This document shows, piece by piece, positions 27,923 through 36,121 of a DNA stretch of 64,000 nt (its first letter is position 1; every line of letters starts with the position of its first letter). A program made the position numbers and the translations under genes. The notes beneath the pieces were generated by a model. It did not search any database. It saw only the letters and a program-made list of their open reading frames with translations, and was not told the DNA's origin. Source of the stretch: Chitinophaga varians. GTDB lineage: Bacteria > Bacteroidota > Bacteroidia > Chitinophagales > Chitinophagaceae. The stretch spans positions 1,364,001 through 1,428,000 of the forward strand of contig NZ_JABAIA010000001.1 in NCBI RefSeq assembly GCF_012641275.1. The letters run 5' to 3'.

Positions 27923-28789
27923 ATGAACGGGACCTCATTTCAATCGGATATTCGCTTCTGGCTCAGACAAGGCAACACGGTCAATCATTTGCTTATCTGG
28001 AACATTGTCATTTTTATCGGGATCAACCTGTTGTATCTCATTTCTCCCAATACCGCATTTGCATGGACATTTGACCAGCTGACCCTTCACTCCCTGCCCG
28101 GCACTTTTATCAGGAAACCCTGGGGACTGATCACCTACATGTTCACCCATGTAGAGATCTTTCACGTCTTCTTTAATATGCTGAACCTTTACTGGTTCGG
28201 AAATCTTTTTCGTAGTTTTTTAGGCAATAAACGCGTATTGCCGCTTTACCTCATGGGTGGTATTACCGGCGCGGCGTTGTATATGTTGTCCTACAACCTC
28301 CTGTTTCCGGGGATGCCTTCCACCATGATCGGCGCTTCCGCCTCGGTGATGTGTATGCTGGTGGCCTGCGCCACCCTGATGCCCAATTATGAGATCGGGC
28401 TGTTGTTTTTTGGCAACGTCAGGCTGAAATGGCTGGCCCTCGCCGTGATCGTACTGGGTGTCATCTCCATCCCGCGGGGCAACCTCGGCGGCATTATCGC
28501 CCACATGGGCGGCGCTCTTTTCGGCTTCGTCTATATCAGTGCGCTGCAAAGCGGCACAGACCTCTGCAAACCACTGATCTGGCTCTTCGACGCTGAAACC
28601 CGGCGGGAAAACAAACGGGTACAGGCCAGGACCAAACCCAAAAAGTCACCGCTGAAAGTGGTGAAAAAACCAGACGACAACAACCAGTTGCGCCTGGACC
28701 AGTTGCTCGACAAAATCAATGAAAAAGGCTATAACAGCCTCAGCGCGGAAGAAAAAGCCTGGTTGGACAAAGTGAGCAAAGAAAACTGA
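27923..28789 (+). CDS. Rhomboid family intramembrane serine protease
   Basis: 288 residues from the ATG at 27923. Six membrane helices surround a rhomboid active site: HVFFNMLNLYWFG with Asn85, the catalytic Ser139 in GASASVM, and His194 in AHMGGALFGF. The loop motif is GASA instead of the more common GxSG. The C-terminal 80 residues are cytoplasmic, basic and end with LDKINEKGYNSLSAEEKAWL, a small helical motif found at the end of many Bacteroidota rhomboids. It should cleave membrane proteins within the bilayer; substrates are unknown. A GTG two codons upstream (27917) is another start. Confidence 0.9.
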   Translation: MNGTSFQSDIRFWLRQGNTVNHLLIWNIVIFIGINLLYLISPNTAFAWTFDQLTLHSLPGTFIRKPWGLITYMFTHVEIFHVFFNMLNLYWFGNLFRSFLGNKRVLPLYLMGGITGAALYMLSYNLLFPGMPSTMIGASASVMCMLVACATLMPNYEIGLLFFGNVRLKWLALAVIVLGVISIPRGNLGGIIAHMGGALFGFVYISALQSGTDLCKPLIWLFDAETRRENKRVQARTKPKKSPLKVVKKPDDNNQLRLDQLLDKINEKGYNSLSAEEKAWLDKVSKEN

Positions 28790-28790
28790 T

Positions 28791-28798
28791 TACCTTTG
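28791..28798 (+). promoter_or_regulatory. Bacteroidota -7 box upstream of ispH
   Basis: TACCTTTG begins 2 bp after the rhomboid stop and 33 bp before the ispH ATG. No TTTG at the right spacing, so ispH may also be read from upstream. Confidence 0.45.
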
Positions 28799-28823
28799 CC
28801 TTTCAATTTTCGCCCTTTTACGC

Positions 28824-30047
28824 ATGAAAACTTTTAATGTTCCGGTCATATATCGCAGTCCGCTGATCAGCGCCATCAAAAACCAACGCAAACAGCAGGA
28901 CCGCATGAAAAAGGACTTCACGCCCACCACGCTTGATTTTGGTCCGCTGAAAATACTGCTTGCCCGTCACTTCGGCTTTTGCTACGGCGTGGAAAACGCG
29001 ATCGAAATCGCTTTTAAAACGGTAGATGAGAACCCGGACAAGCGCATATTCCTTCTCAGTGAAATGATCCACAACCCGCATGTCAACAATGACCTGCTGG
29101 AACGCGGCGTTCAGTTTATCATGGACACCGCCGGTAATCAGCTGGTGCCCTGGGAAACCCTGCAGTCCGACGACATCGTGATCATTCCTGCTTTCGGCAC
29201 CACCATCGAAACAGAAAACAAACTCTCCTCCCTTGGCATTGAACCGCTGAAATACAATACCACCTGCCCTTTTGTGGAGAGAGTATGGAACAAGGCGGAA
29301 CAAATCGGCAAAAAGGCCTATACCGTCATCGTTCATGGCAAACCCAAACACGAGGAAACAAGGGCCACCTTCTCCCACAGCCAGTCCAATACCCCTACCG
29401 TGGTGGTAAAAGACATGGCAGAAACCGAGAAACTGGCACGTTACATCACCGGCGAAACACCGGCCGAAACCTTCTATGAGGAATTCAAAGGCCAGTACTC
29501 ACCAGGCTTTGACGTTAACAAAGACCTGCAACGGGTAGGTGTGGTGAACCAAACCACCATGCTGGCCACTGAAACACAGGCCATCGCCGATTATATCCGC
29601 CAGGTGATCGTAGCCCATTACGGCCTCACAGAGGCCAATACAGGCGAACGTTTTGCCGATACCCGCGACACGCTCTGTTATGCTACCAATGACAACCAAA
29701 CCGCCGTTATCGGTATGCTGGAAGAACCAGCAGACCTGGCGATCGTGGTAGGCGGCTATAACAGCTCCAATACCTCCCACCTGGTGGAACTGTGTGAAGA
29801 GAAGCTGCCTACTTACTTTATCAGCGCACCAGAACAAATGCACCACGCCAACAAGATTGACCATTGGGATTTCCATCAAAAGAAGGAAATCCACAGTGAT
29901 ACTTTTTTACCTGAAAAATCACAGGTGACCATCCTGCTGACGAGTGGCGCATCCTGCCCTGATGCTTTAGTGGAAGGCGTCATCCGCCGGTTATTGTCTT
30001 TTTACGGACTGGAGCACAAAGCAGATGAACTGGCTATAGTTGACTAA
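28824..30047 (+). CDS. ispH: 4-Hydroxy-3-methylbut-2-enyl diphosphate reductase, long plant/cyanobacterial type
   Basis: Last enzyme of the MEP isoprenoid pathway, yielding IPP and DMAPP. 407 residues against about 310 in E. coli. The three Fe-S cluster cysteines are C53 (HFGFCYGVENAI), C148 (NTTCPFVERVW) and C285 (DTLCYATNDNQ). The signatures GGYNSSNTSHLVELC and TSGASCPDALVEGVIRRL are those of the plant/cyanobacterial branch, which also explains the length. About 45 residues precede the catalytic core. A terminator follows at 30091. It is monocistronic or read together with the rhomboid gene. Confidence 0.94.
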   Translation: MKTFNVPVIYRSPLISAIKNQRKQQDRMKKDFTPTTLDFGPLKILLARHFGFCYGVENAIEIAFKTVDENPDKRIFLLSEMIHNPHVNNDLLERGVQFIMDTAGNQLVPWETLQSDDIVIIPAFGTTIETENKLSSLGIEPLKYNTTCPFVERVWNKAEQIGKKAYTVIVHGKPKHEETRATFSHSQSNTPTVVVKDMAETEKLARYITGETPAETFYEEFKGQYSPGFDVNKDLQRVGVVNQTTMLATETQAIADYIRQVIVAHYGLTEANTGERFADTRDTLCYATNDNQTAVIGMLEEPADLAIVVGGYNSSNTSHLVELCEEKLPTYFISAPEQMHHANKIDHWDFHQKKEIHSDTFLPEKSQVTILLTSGASCPDALVEGVIRRLLSFYGLEHKADELAIVD

Positions 30048-30090
30048 TAAAGGTCATTTGTAACAAGATTATTCAGAAAGTTTTTATAAC

Positions 30091-30119
30091 AAAAAAGACA
30101 CCAGAAGGTGTCTTTTTTC
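30091..30119 (+). terminator. Intrinsic terminator after ispH
   Basis: AGACACC/GGTGTCT stem with a three-base loop, flanked by six A and followed by six T. The following bases up to 30358 are AT-rich, contain no open frame worth naming, and end at the response regulator gene stop. Confidence 0.85.
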
Positions 30120-30358
30120 TTTGGGGCTAATCACGCTAGTAATGCAGAGAATAAAATTTATATATAGCGCTAAAATTGAAATCGTAATTCAAAATTAAAT
30201 CTTCCTGAAAACGCATACAACAGCCATTTATTATCTGGTAGTTTATTGACCATAAGTGGCATAAAAAAGCCTAAAATCGGAAAGCATTTTTTGCCGGAAA
30301 CGGAAAGCAATCGTTTTCCATAAAAGCCGCACCCCTACCGGACATGCGCCTTGCCTGG

Positions 30359-31126
30359 CTAAAACTGCATGGCCCGTTTCAGAAAATCCGCCTTGCGGCG
30401 CCTGGACACTTCTACCTGCGCACCATCACTCATCAGCGCAAAGCCCCCCTCTCCCTGGATATATGACTGCATCTGTTGCAGGTTGATCAGGTGTGAATTA
30501 TGTACCCGGAAGAAATCCACGTCTGCCAGCAGTTCTTCAAACTCCTTCAACGGCCGGGACACCATCAGGTTCTTTTTATCTGTAAAGAAAATACGGGTGT
30601 AATTGCCGGTAGACTCACAGCGGACGATGTTCTGTACAGGCATAAACACCAGTCCGTTGATGGTAGGCAGGGCAATTTTTTTATGTGACTGCTGCAGCGT
30701 TTTCATGTTTTGCAGGAACACGTCCATCGGCGAAAGGCTGTTGGTGTCTTTCTGGCGTTGTTGCTGTTTTTCCCTGCATCTGTCGAGGGCATCCTGCAAC
30801 TCCTTTACACTGAAGGGTTTGAGGAGATAGTCCAGCGCATTGAATTTAATGGCCTTGAGGGCGTACTGTTCATAGGCAGTAGTAAAGATGACGTCAAACC
30901 CGATTTTTTCAAACTGTTTCAGTAATTCAAACCCGTTCTGGTGAGGCATTTCCACATCCAGAAAAACCAGATCGGGGTGAAGTTCATCCACCAGTTCTTT
31001 GGCTTCTTTTACTCCTTTGGCTGATCCAATCACTTCTACACCCGGGCACTTCCTGACTAACATGGTTTGCAAGGCATCAATACAATGTTGCTCATCATCT
31101 ACGATGATAGCTCTTATGTCGCTCAT
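30359..31126 (-). CDS. LytTR-family response regulator
   Basis: 255 residues. The receiver domain (1-120) has the acidic pair in IIVDDEQHC, the phosphoacceptor D57 in DLVFLDVEMPH and the conserved Lys in ALDYLLKPFS. A linker follows, and the LytTR DNA-binding domain spans about 150-252 (LPTINGLVFMPVQNIVRCES, FFRVHNSHLINLQQMQSYI). It acts as a dimeric transcription factor after phosphorylation, most likely by the histidine kinase encoded 50 bp upstream. Targets are unknown. Confidence 0.93.
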   Translation of the reverse strand: MSDIRAIIVDDEQHCIDALQTMLVRKCPGVEVIGSAKGVKEAKELVDELHPDLVFLDVEMPHQNGFELLKQFEKIGFDVIFTTAYEQYALKAIKFNALDYLLKPFSVKELQDALDRCREKQQQRQKDTNSLSPMDVFLQNMKTLQQSHKKIALPTINGLVFMPVQNIVRCESTGNYTRIFFTDKKNLMVSRPLKEFEELLADVDFFRVHNSHLINLQQMQSYIQGEGGFALMSDGAQVEVSRRRKADFLKRAMQF

Positions 31127-31176
31127 GCTGTGGTAGGTTTAGCGGTACGGCAACCGGCCGTCCGTTTTTATTTATG

Positions 31177-33126
31177 CTAAAATATGAATTCGGCCGGTAA
31201 AATAATAGTCACCATGGTACCAGCCGGCTGCCCGGCGGTATCTTCCAGGTCGGTGACCATTACCCTTGCCTCCTTATTATTGATTTTCCGGATAAGATCG
31301 ATCCTTCCTTCGGTCACTTTCATGCCGACAGAGTTATGCCCCTTTCCTTTCTTCTCCTTTATCTCCATCGCTTTCTGGCGGCCGATGCCGTTATCAGTGA
31401 TGGTACATACCAGGCTTCTGTCTTTCAATACGATATCGATATCGAGCCTGCCCTTGTCATCGTGTTTATGCACCAGCCCGTGCCAGATGGCATTTTCCAC
31501 ATATGGTTGAAGGATCATGGGCGGTATAAGCACCTCCTCGTCGTTGATATCAGTGCCGATGCGGATATTATATTCAAAGATGCCATTACAGCGAAGGGAT
31601 TCCAGATCGAGATAAAGCCGCAGGGATTCCAGTTCCTTGTTGAGCGTTACAAACGTATGCTGCGTATTATCGAGGATCAGGCGCATCAGTCGGGAGAACT
31701 TGGTGAGGTAGTCAGAGGCCTCTTCCTGATTATTGCTCCAGATATACCGGTGTATGGAGCTAAGGGAGTTAAAGATAAAATGCGGGTTCATCTGGGAGCG
31801 CAATGATTTCAGTTCCAGCTGGAGGGTTTGTTTGTTGGCTTCCAGGTTACGGTGGCGGATGTAGAAAAAACCGCCTATGATGGCCATGAGCAGAAAGCCG
31901 GCCAGCGCGAAGATGAACACCACGTTCCGTTTGGTCTTAAGCTCACCCAGGGTTTTATCGTGTTCCAGTGTTTTGATCTGATTGTCTTTCCTGTCCACCT
32001 CGTAGATTGCCTGCATCTGTTTCAACGCCATGGCAGATTTTTCGTTGAGGATGCTGTCTTTATACAACAGGGACTTGTCGGCCGCGTCCAGTGAGCGCCG
32101 GAAGTCGCCACTGGCCTTGTAGTCTGCCGCCAGTGCCTTATAGGCTTCCATCAGCATGGATTTGAAGTTCCAGAAGATGCTCAGGTCTATGGCCTGTTGC
32201 ATGTACTTACGGGCTTCGTCGTGTTTATTTTGCGCACTGAGAAGTTTGCCGATATTGAGATAACTCTCAGCCACGTGGACTTTATCATCTACCTTATCAT
32301 TTACCACGAGGGCTTTTTGTAGAAATTCCATCGCGGTGGCGTAGTCCTTTTTCTCTTTATAGGCGGTACCGAGCGCGTTATAACATATAGCCATTCCCGT
32401 AGGATTGTCTATTTTCTGGTTGACTGCCAGGGAGCGGTGGTAGTATTGAATGGCGAGGTCCAGTTTGTGCTGTCCCTGATAGGCATAGCCCAGGTTACCC
32501 AGGTTGATGGCCACGCCAAGGTCATTATGGCTTTCCGTTTCCAGTTTCAGTGCCCGGTCGAAATGGCGGACAGCGTCTTCATAGTTTTCCGCTGTCAGCT
32601 GGATATTGCCGATGCTGTTGGTGGCCACGCAGATATTGCGGGTATCGTTGATTTTTTCTGCCAGTTGCAGTGCGCGGAGGTGATAATCGAAGGCTTGTTG
32701 CAGTTTATCCTGACGGCGGCAGTCTACCCCGGTGTTATTGAACGACAGGCACATCATCAGGGTATCGTTGGCATCTTCCGCGTATTTGATGGCTTTTTCG
32801 TGGTAATCTTCCGCCACGAGGTACTGGGATTTGTTTCTTTTGGCCGTGCCCAGTTCATTATACAGGAGGGCGAGGCTGCGGGCGGAGCGCAGTTTATGGG
32901 CCAGTGGGAGGGCATCCTGCCAGAACTGGTTTTCTGACCGATGGTTATCGAAATAGCGGCCGTATTGTTTGCCGGCACTGATCAGCGCTGACACCTTGGC
33001 GGTATCGTTGGGTAGTTTCCGGATAGAGTCCAGCGTGTGGTACATCCGCAGGGAGTCCTGCGCATCAGCGGCCCAACCGGCTCCTATGAGGAGCAAGCCT
33101 AAAAAACACAGTATTTTAATAGACAT
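31177..33126 (-). CDS. TPR-containing LytS-like sensor histidine kinase
   Basis: 649 residues from the ATG at 33126. A signal peptide (KILCFLGLLLIGAGWAADA) leads to a periplasmic tetratricopeptide array of about residues 60-360 with repeated LGNLGYAYQGQHKLDLAIQY-type units. One transmembrane helix lies at about 402-423, followed by a LytS-type His_kinase domain with the phosphorylated His449 in SQMNPHFIFNSLSSIHRYI. A HATPase fold follows (PYVENAIWHGLVHK, TITDNGIGRQKA). The TPR part probably senses a protein or peptide in the periplasm. It forms a two-gene operon with the LytTR regulator. Confidence 0.92.
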   Translation of the reverse strand: MSIKILCFLGLLLIGAGWAADAQDSLRMYHTLDSIRKLPNDTAKVSALISAGKQYGRYFDNHRSENQFWQDALPLAHKLRSARSLALLYNELGTAKRNKSQYLVAEDYHEKAIKYAEDANDTLMMCLSFNNTGVDCRRQDKLQQAFDYHLRALQLAEKINDTRNICVATNSIGNIQLTAENYEDAVRHFDRALKLETESHNDLGVAINLGNLGYAYQGQHKLDLAIQYYHRSLAVNQKIDNPTGMAICYNALGTAYKEKKDYATAMEFLQKALVVNDKVDDKVHVAESYLNIGKLLSAQNKHDEARKYMQQAIDLSIFWNFKSMLMEAYKALAADYKASGDFRRSLDAADKSLLYKDSILNEKSAMALKQMQAIYEVDRKDNQIKTLEHDKTLGELKTKRNVVFIFALAGFLLMAIIGGFFYIRHRNLEANKQTLQLELKSLRSQMNPHFIFNSLSSIHRYIWSNNQEEASDYLTKFSRLMRLILDNTQHTFVTLNKELESLRLYLDLESLRCNGIFEYNIRIGTDINDEEVLIPPMILQPYVENAIWHGLVHKHDDKGRLDIDIVLKDRSLVCTITDNGIGRQKAMEIKEKKGKGHNSVGMKVTEGRIDLIRKINNKEARVMVTDLEDTAGQPAGTMVTIILPAEFIF

Positions 33127-33764
33127 GAGCTGAACAGTGTGACCACACAATTTAAGAAGAATTACGAATTACAAACGACGAATTACTGATTACGGTTCAT
33201 TTCAGGGACAAATTCCTGAAGAAGCTATCACCAGGTGCTTTTTAAAAAAGCGAAAGGGCGAAAGAATTCGCCCCTTCTTCCTATTAACCGAATACACCTA
33301 CTGAAAATATGGAACGGCCATGGCAAGCCACGCCATCCCACATTTCTCTTTATGCCAGACAGGATGCAAAAAAGCCGTGCCGGGCGGAATTTATTTATAG
33401 TTAAGTTCAATAATCGGTTAATAGCAAAGGTTTTGTGGATATAGTTTACAAATAAGACTTCATAAAGACAGTTATATCTTTTACGCTTCAGCGATCACAG
33501 TTTCAATGGTTGTCTTACTGCATGTTTATGCGGACAGGCATCAGCCGGCCGCAAAAACATTGCCCACATTCAATACCCTGGCAATATTTCAGGTCAGATA
33601 AGGTCAAAGCATGGAAAACCCTGTCAGTTGGCGACATAGTTTTGCATACAAATAAACAGCAGGAAATTCTTCAGGATGTGGAAAATTATTGGGATAGTCC
33701 GCTGGTGGTTAGGCAGGGACATGGCAAATGTATAAAAAGACTTTTAATAAAAGAAAATAATATT
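33127..33764. other. Gene-poor stretch between kinase and cmk
   Basis: 638 bp without a supportable gene. It contains one stem, GGGCGAA/TTCGCCC at 33256-33273, with T-rich bases on its minus-strand side, and nothing else. A short frame at 33510-33770 needs a TTG start and shows no family resemblance, so it is not called. Confidence 0.5.
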
Positions 33765-34454
33765 TCATGAAGTGTGGGCCAATGTGGCGTCTTCCACCCA
33801 TTGCATGACGAGGTCCATCTGGTCTTCCCGGCTTAACTGGCTGTTATCCAGTATTATAGCATCATCAGCTTTACGCAGCGGGCTGATTTCGCGGTTAGCA
33901 TCGATATAATCTCTCAGTTCCAGATTTTCTTTTACTTCTTCTATGGAGATGTTTTTATTTTTCTCGTAGAGTTCTCTGAAGCGGCGTTCTACCCGGATAG
34001 CGATATCCGCGGTCATGAAGATTTTAAGTTCAGCATGTGGGAATACGACGGTCCCGATATCCCGGCCATCCATGACGATGCCTTTGCGGGCACCCATTTT
34101 TTTCTGCTGGGCAACGGCGAAATCGCGTACTTCTTTCACGGCGGCCACTTCACTTACTTTTTCCGCCACGAGCATTTCGCGGATCAGGTGCTCCACATTT
34201 TCTCCGTTGAGGTGCATTTCGCTGACACCGGATTTGGGATTGTATTCAAACTCGAGGTGTATGTCTGCCAGGGCAGCCACGACAGCCGGCTGGGAAGCCC
34301 AGTCCACGCGGTTTTGCAGAAAATAAAGTGTGATCGCACGATACATGGCGCCACTGTCTATATAGACATAGTCCAGCTTCTTAGCCAGTTGTTTTGCCAA
34401 CGTACTTTTGCCACAAGAAGAGTAGCCATCTATCGTGATGATGATTTTTTTCAA
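33765..34454 (-). CDS. cmk: Cytidylate kinase
   Basis: 229 residues. Phosphorylates CMP and dCMP with ATP. The P-loop is IDGYSSCGKSTLAKQLAKKL at the N-terminus, followed by YIDSGAMYRAITLYFL, the GRDIGTVVFPHAELKIFMTADI region and the RERRF-like segment RVERRFRELYEKN. The usual (d)CMP kinase length is matched. Upstream and downstream genes run as a minus-strand series, but the 75-bp gap to the surface protein gene makes separate transcription probable. Confidence 0.95.
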   Translation of the reverse strand: MKKIIITIDGYSSCGKSTLAKQLAKKLDYVYIDSGAMYRAITLYFLQNRVDWASQPAVVAALADIHLEFEYNPKSGVSEMHLNGENVEHLIREMLVAEKVSEVAAVKEVRDFAVAQQKKMGARKGIVMDGRDIGTVVFPHAELKIFMTADIAIRVERRFRELYEKNKNISIEEVKENLELRDYIDANREISPLRKADDAIILDNSQLSREDQMDLVMQWVEDATLAHTS

Positions 34455-34529
34455 CCTTATTTATTTAAAACCGCCTACAGAGATAACCCCACAAAATTGA
34501 GGGAATTATGCGAAAAAAGCAAAACAAAC

Positions 34530-36113
34530 CTATGGTATCACCATCACCTTGCAGGTGTAGGCTACTTTCTGGGTGTCTTTATGGTAAAGCACCATGAAGT
34601 AGGTACCGGCAGGCAGGTCGCTCACGCTCAGGTCATTATCCTGGCGTACGTCATACTCGCGCATCACCTGGCTCCAGGTATCGCGGAGTTGCATCATCAG
34701 CGGGCCTCTTATGCCACGGATACGCACTTTGAACTTGCCATTGTTCGGATTGGGGAATACATCGATCTGTACAAACGGTGGTACAGCGCGGATTTCGGAA
34801 TATACTTCCTTGCCGTTGCGGGAAACGGCTTTGATACGGTAGTAGGTCCAGCCGTCGTAGTCGTTGAGGTCCTGCATTGTATAGCTCAGCGGCACGCTGC
34901 TGTTGCCATTGAGTGCTTTGGTAGGTACCGTGGCTATACGGGAAAACGTTTCTTCCCTTTCGTAGCGGCGTTCCACTTCAAACAGCAGGTTGTTGACTTC
35001 GCGGCTGGTGGTCCAGTCGAGCTGCACCATAAGCGGTGCTATGCGATAGGCTTCGAAACTAAGGAAAATAGCAGGTTTAGATTTGCTGATCAGGGTTGTT
35101 TTGGCAAAATATTCGTTGTTCCCCAGGCCGGTGAAAACGCGCATATGCATCGTCGCCGGCGTAGCGAGGCCGTTAGTGGTGAGTGTACCGGGTTTGGGCA
35201 GGGTGGCCAGGTAAGGCACCTGGTCCCATACGCCGCCGGTGAAGCGGGTAATATAGCTGCTGTCGCGTGCAGCGGTATAGGCCGGCAGTTCATCCGCATC
35301 CATGTGTTGCAGGATCACAGTAGCTTCGCCGCCTGAGCCGGCGCGGGTGATCTGCCAGGTTTTGTTGACAAAGCTGTCCGGATAGGCGCGGCCGCTGATA
35401 GCGAGGCTGTACACGCTGTCATAGGCACGCACGCTGAACATGTCCATTGCGCCGTCCAGCAGGATGGCCGCCGGCGAATAGTTGTTGATGGTCGTTCCCA
35501 CGGGGAAAACGACTTTATTGGCTGCATCCGTGACGCCTGCACGGTAGAGCGCGCCGCCAGCCACACCGGCGCCATTCACGACAAAACGCTGGTCACTGTA
35601 CCCTGTGATGGTACCGGGATTATTTTCACCGACGAGGAGGTTCCAGCCATTGAGGAAAATATGCCCGTCTGTAAAATGCAGGTTGTTCCTGATTTTAAGA
35701 TCGCTGAAATCATCAAGGAGCAGGCCGGCGCTGTTATTGATTTCGAGATTGGGAAAACTGCATCCCTGTTTGGTGGCGAGGCTGTAATTACCGAATACCA
35801 GCTGCCTTCCTACGTTGCCATACAGCGGGTTCTGGCCCATGAAGAGGAATTTGCCGCCGGTACCGGAGCGGCCATCGGCACTTTCATCGGGCAGCGTAGC
35901 AGCGTTGCCGTTAGTCCATTTTTTACTGAGGAAATACAGGGTAGCCGAAGGATTGGAGCCCAGGATACCGTTGTTGGTAAGGTCTGAAAAAACACCTGAG
36001 TTACCGGAAAGCCATACGGAAGCGCCATCAGGGATGAAGACACCCTGTTGCGCTGTTGCCGGCAAAATATATCCCAGCAGAAGTATGGCGATGGCGAGTA
36101 GCTGTTTTTTCAA
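34530..36113 (-). CDS. Exported protein with C-terminal T9SS-like sorting domain
   Basis: 527 residues. Signal peptide KKQLLAIAILLLGYILPATA. The N-terminal half is beta-rich (VFIPDGASVWLSGNSGVF, LFMGQNPLYGN) as in Bacteroidota surface proteins. Residues about 350-440 resemble a fibronectin-like fold (QLDWTTSREVNNLLFEVERR). The last 80 residues form a T9SS-type C-terminal domain: IDVFPNPNNGKFKVRIRG, LPAGTYFMVLYHKDTQKVAYT. It probably reaches the surface by the T9SS. The start of the next exported protein gene is only 8 bp from its ATG, so the two share an operon. Confidence 0.75.
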   Translation of the reverse strand: MKKQLLAIAILLLGYILPATAQQGVFIPDGASVWLSGNSGVFSDLTNNGILGSNPSATLYFLSKKWTNGNAATLPDESADGRSGTGGKFLFMGQNPLYGNVGRQLVFGNYSLATKQGCSFPNLEINNSAGLLLDDFSDLKIRNNLHFTDGHIFLNGWNLLVGENNPGTITGYSDQRFVVNGAGVAGGALYRAGVTDAANKVVFPVGTTINNYSPAAILLDGAMDMFSVRAYDSVYSLAISGRAYPDSFVNKTWQITRAGSGGEATVILQHMDADELPAYTAARDSSYITRFTGGVWDQVPYLATLPKPGTLTTNGLATPATMHMRVFTGLGNNEYFAKTTLISKSKPAIFLSFEAYRIAPLMVQLDWTTSREVNNLLFEVERRYEREETFSRIATVPTKALNGNSSVPLSYTMQDLNDYDGWTYYRIKAVSRNGKEVYSEIRAVPPFVQIDVFPNPNNGKFKVRIRGIRGPLMMQLRDTWSQVMREYDVRQDNDLSVSDLPAGTYFMVLYHKDTQKVAYTCKVMVIP

Positions 36114-36121
36114 AATAAGAT

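Noticed and set aside
33510..33770. An 86-residue frame on the plus strand
   Set aside because: It needs a TTG start, has no family resemblance and overlaps the end of the cmk gene on the other strand. Base composition looks intergenic.
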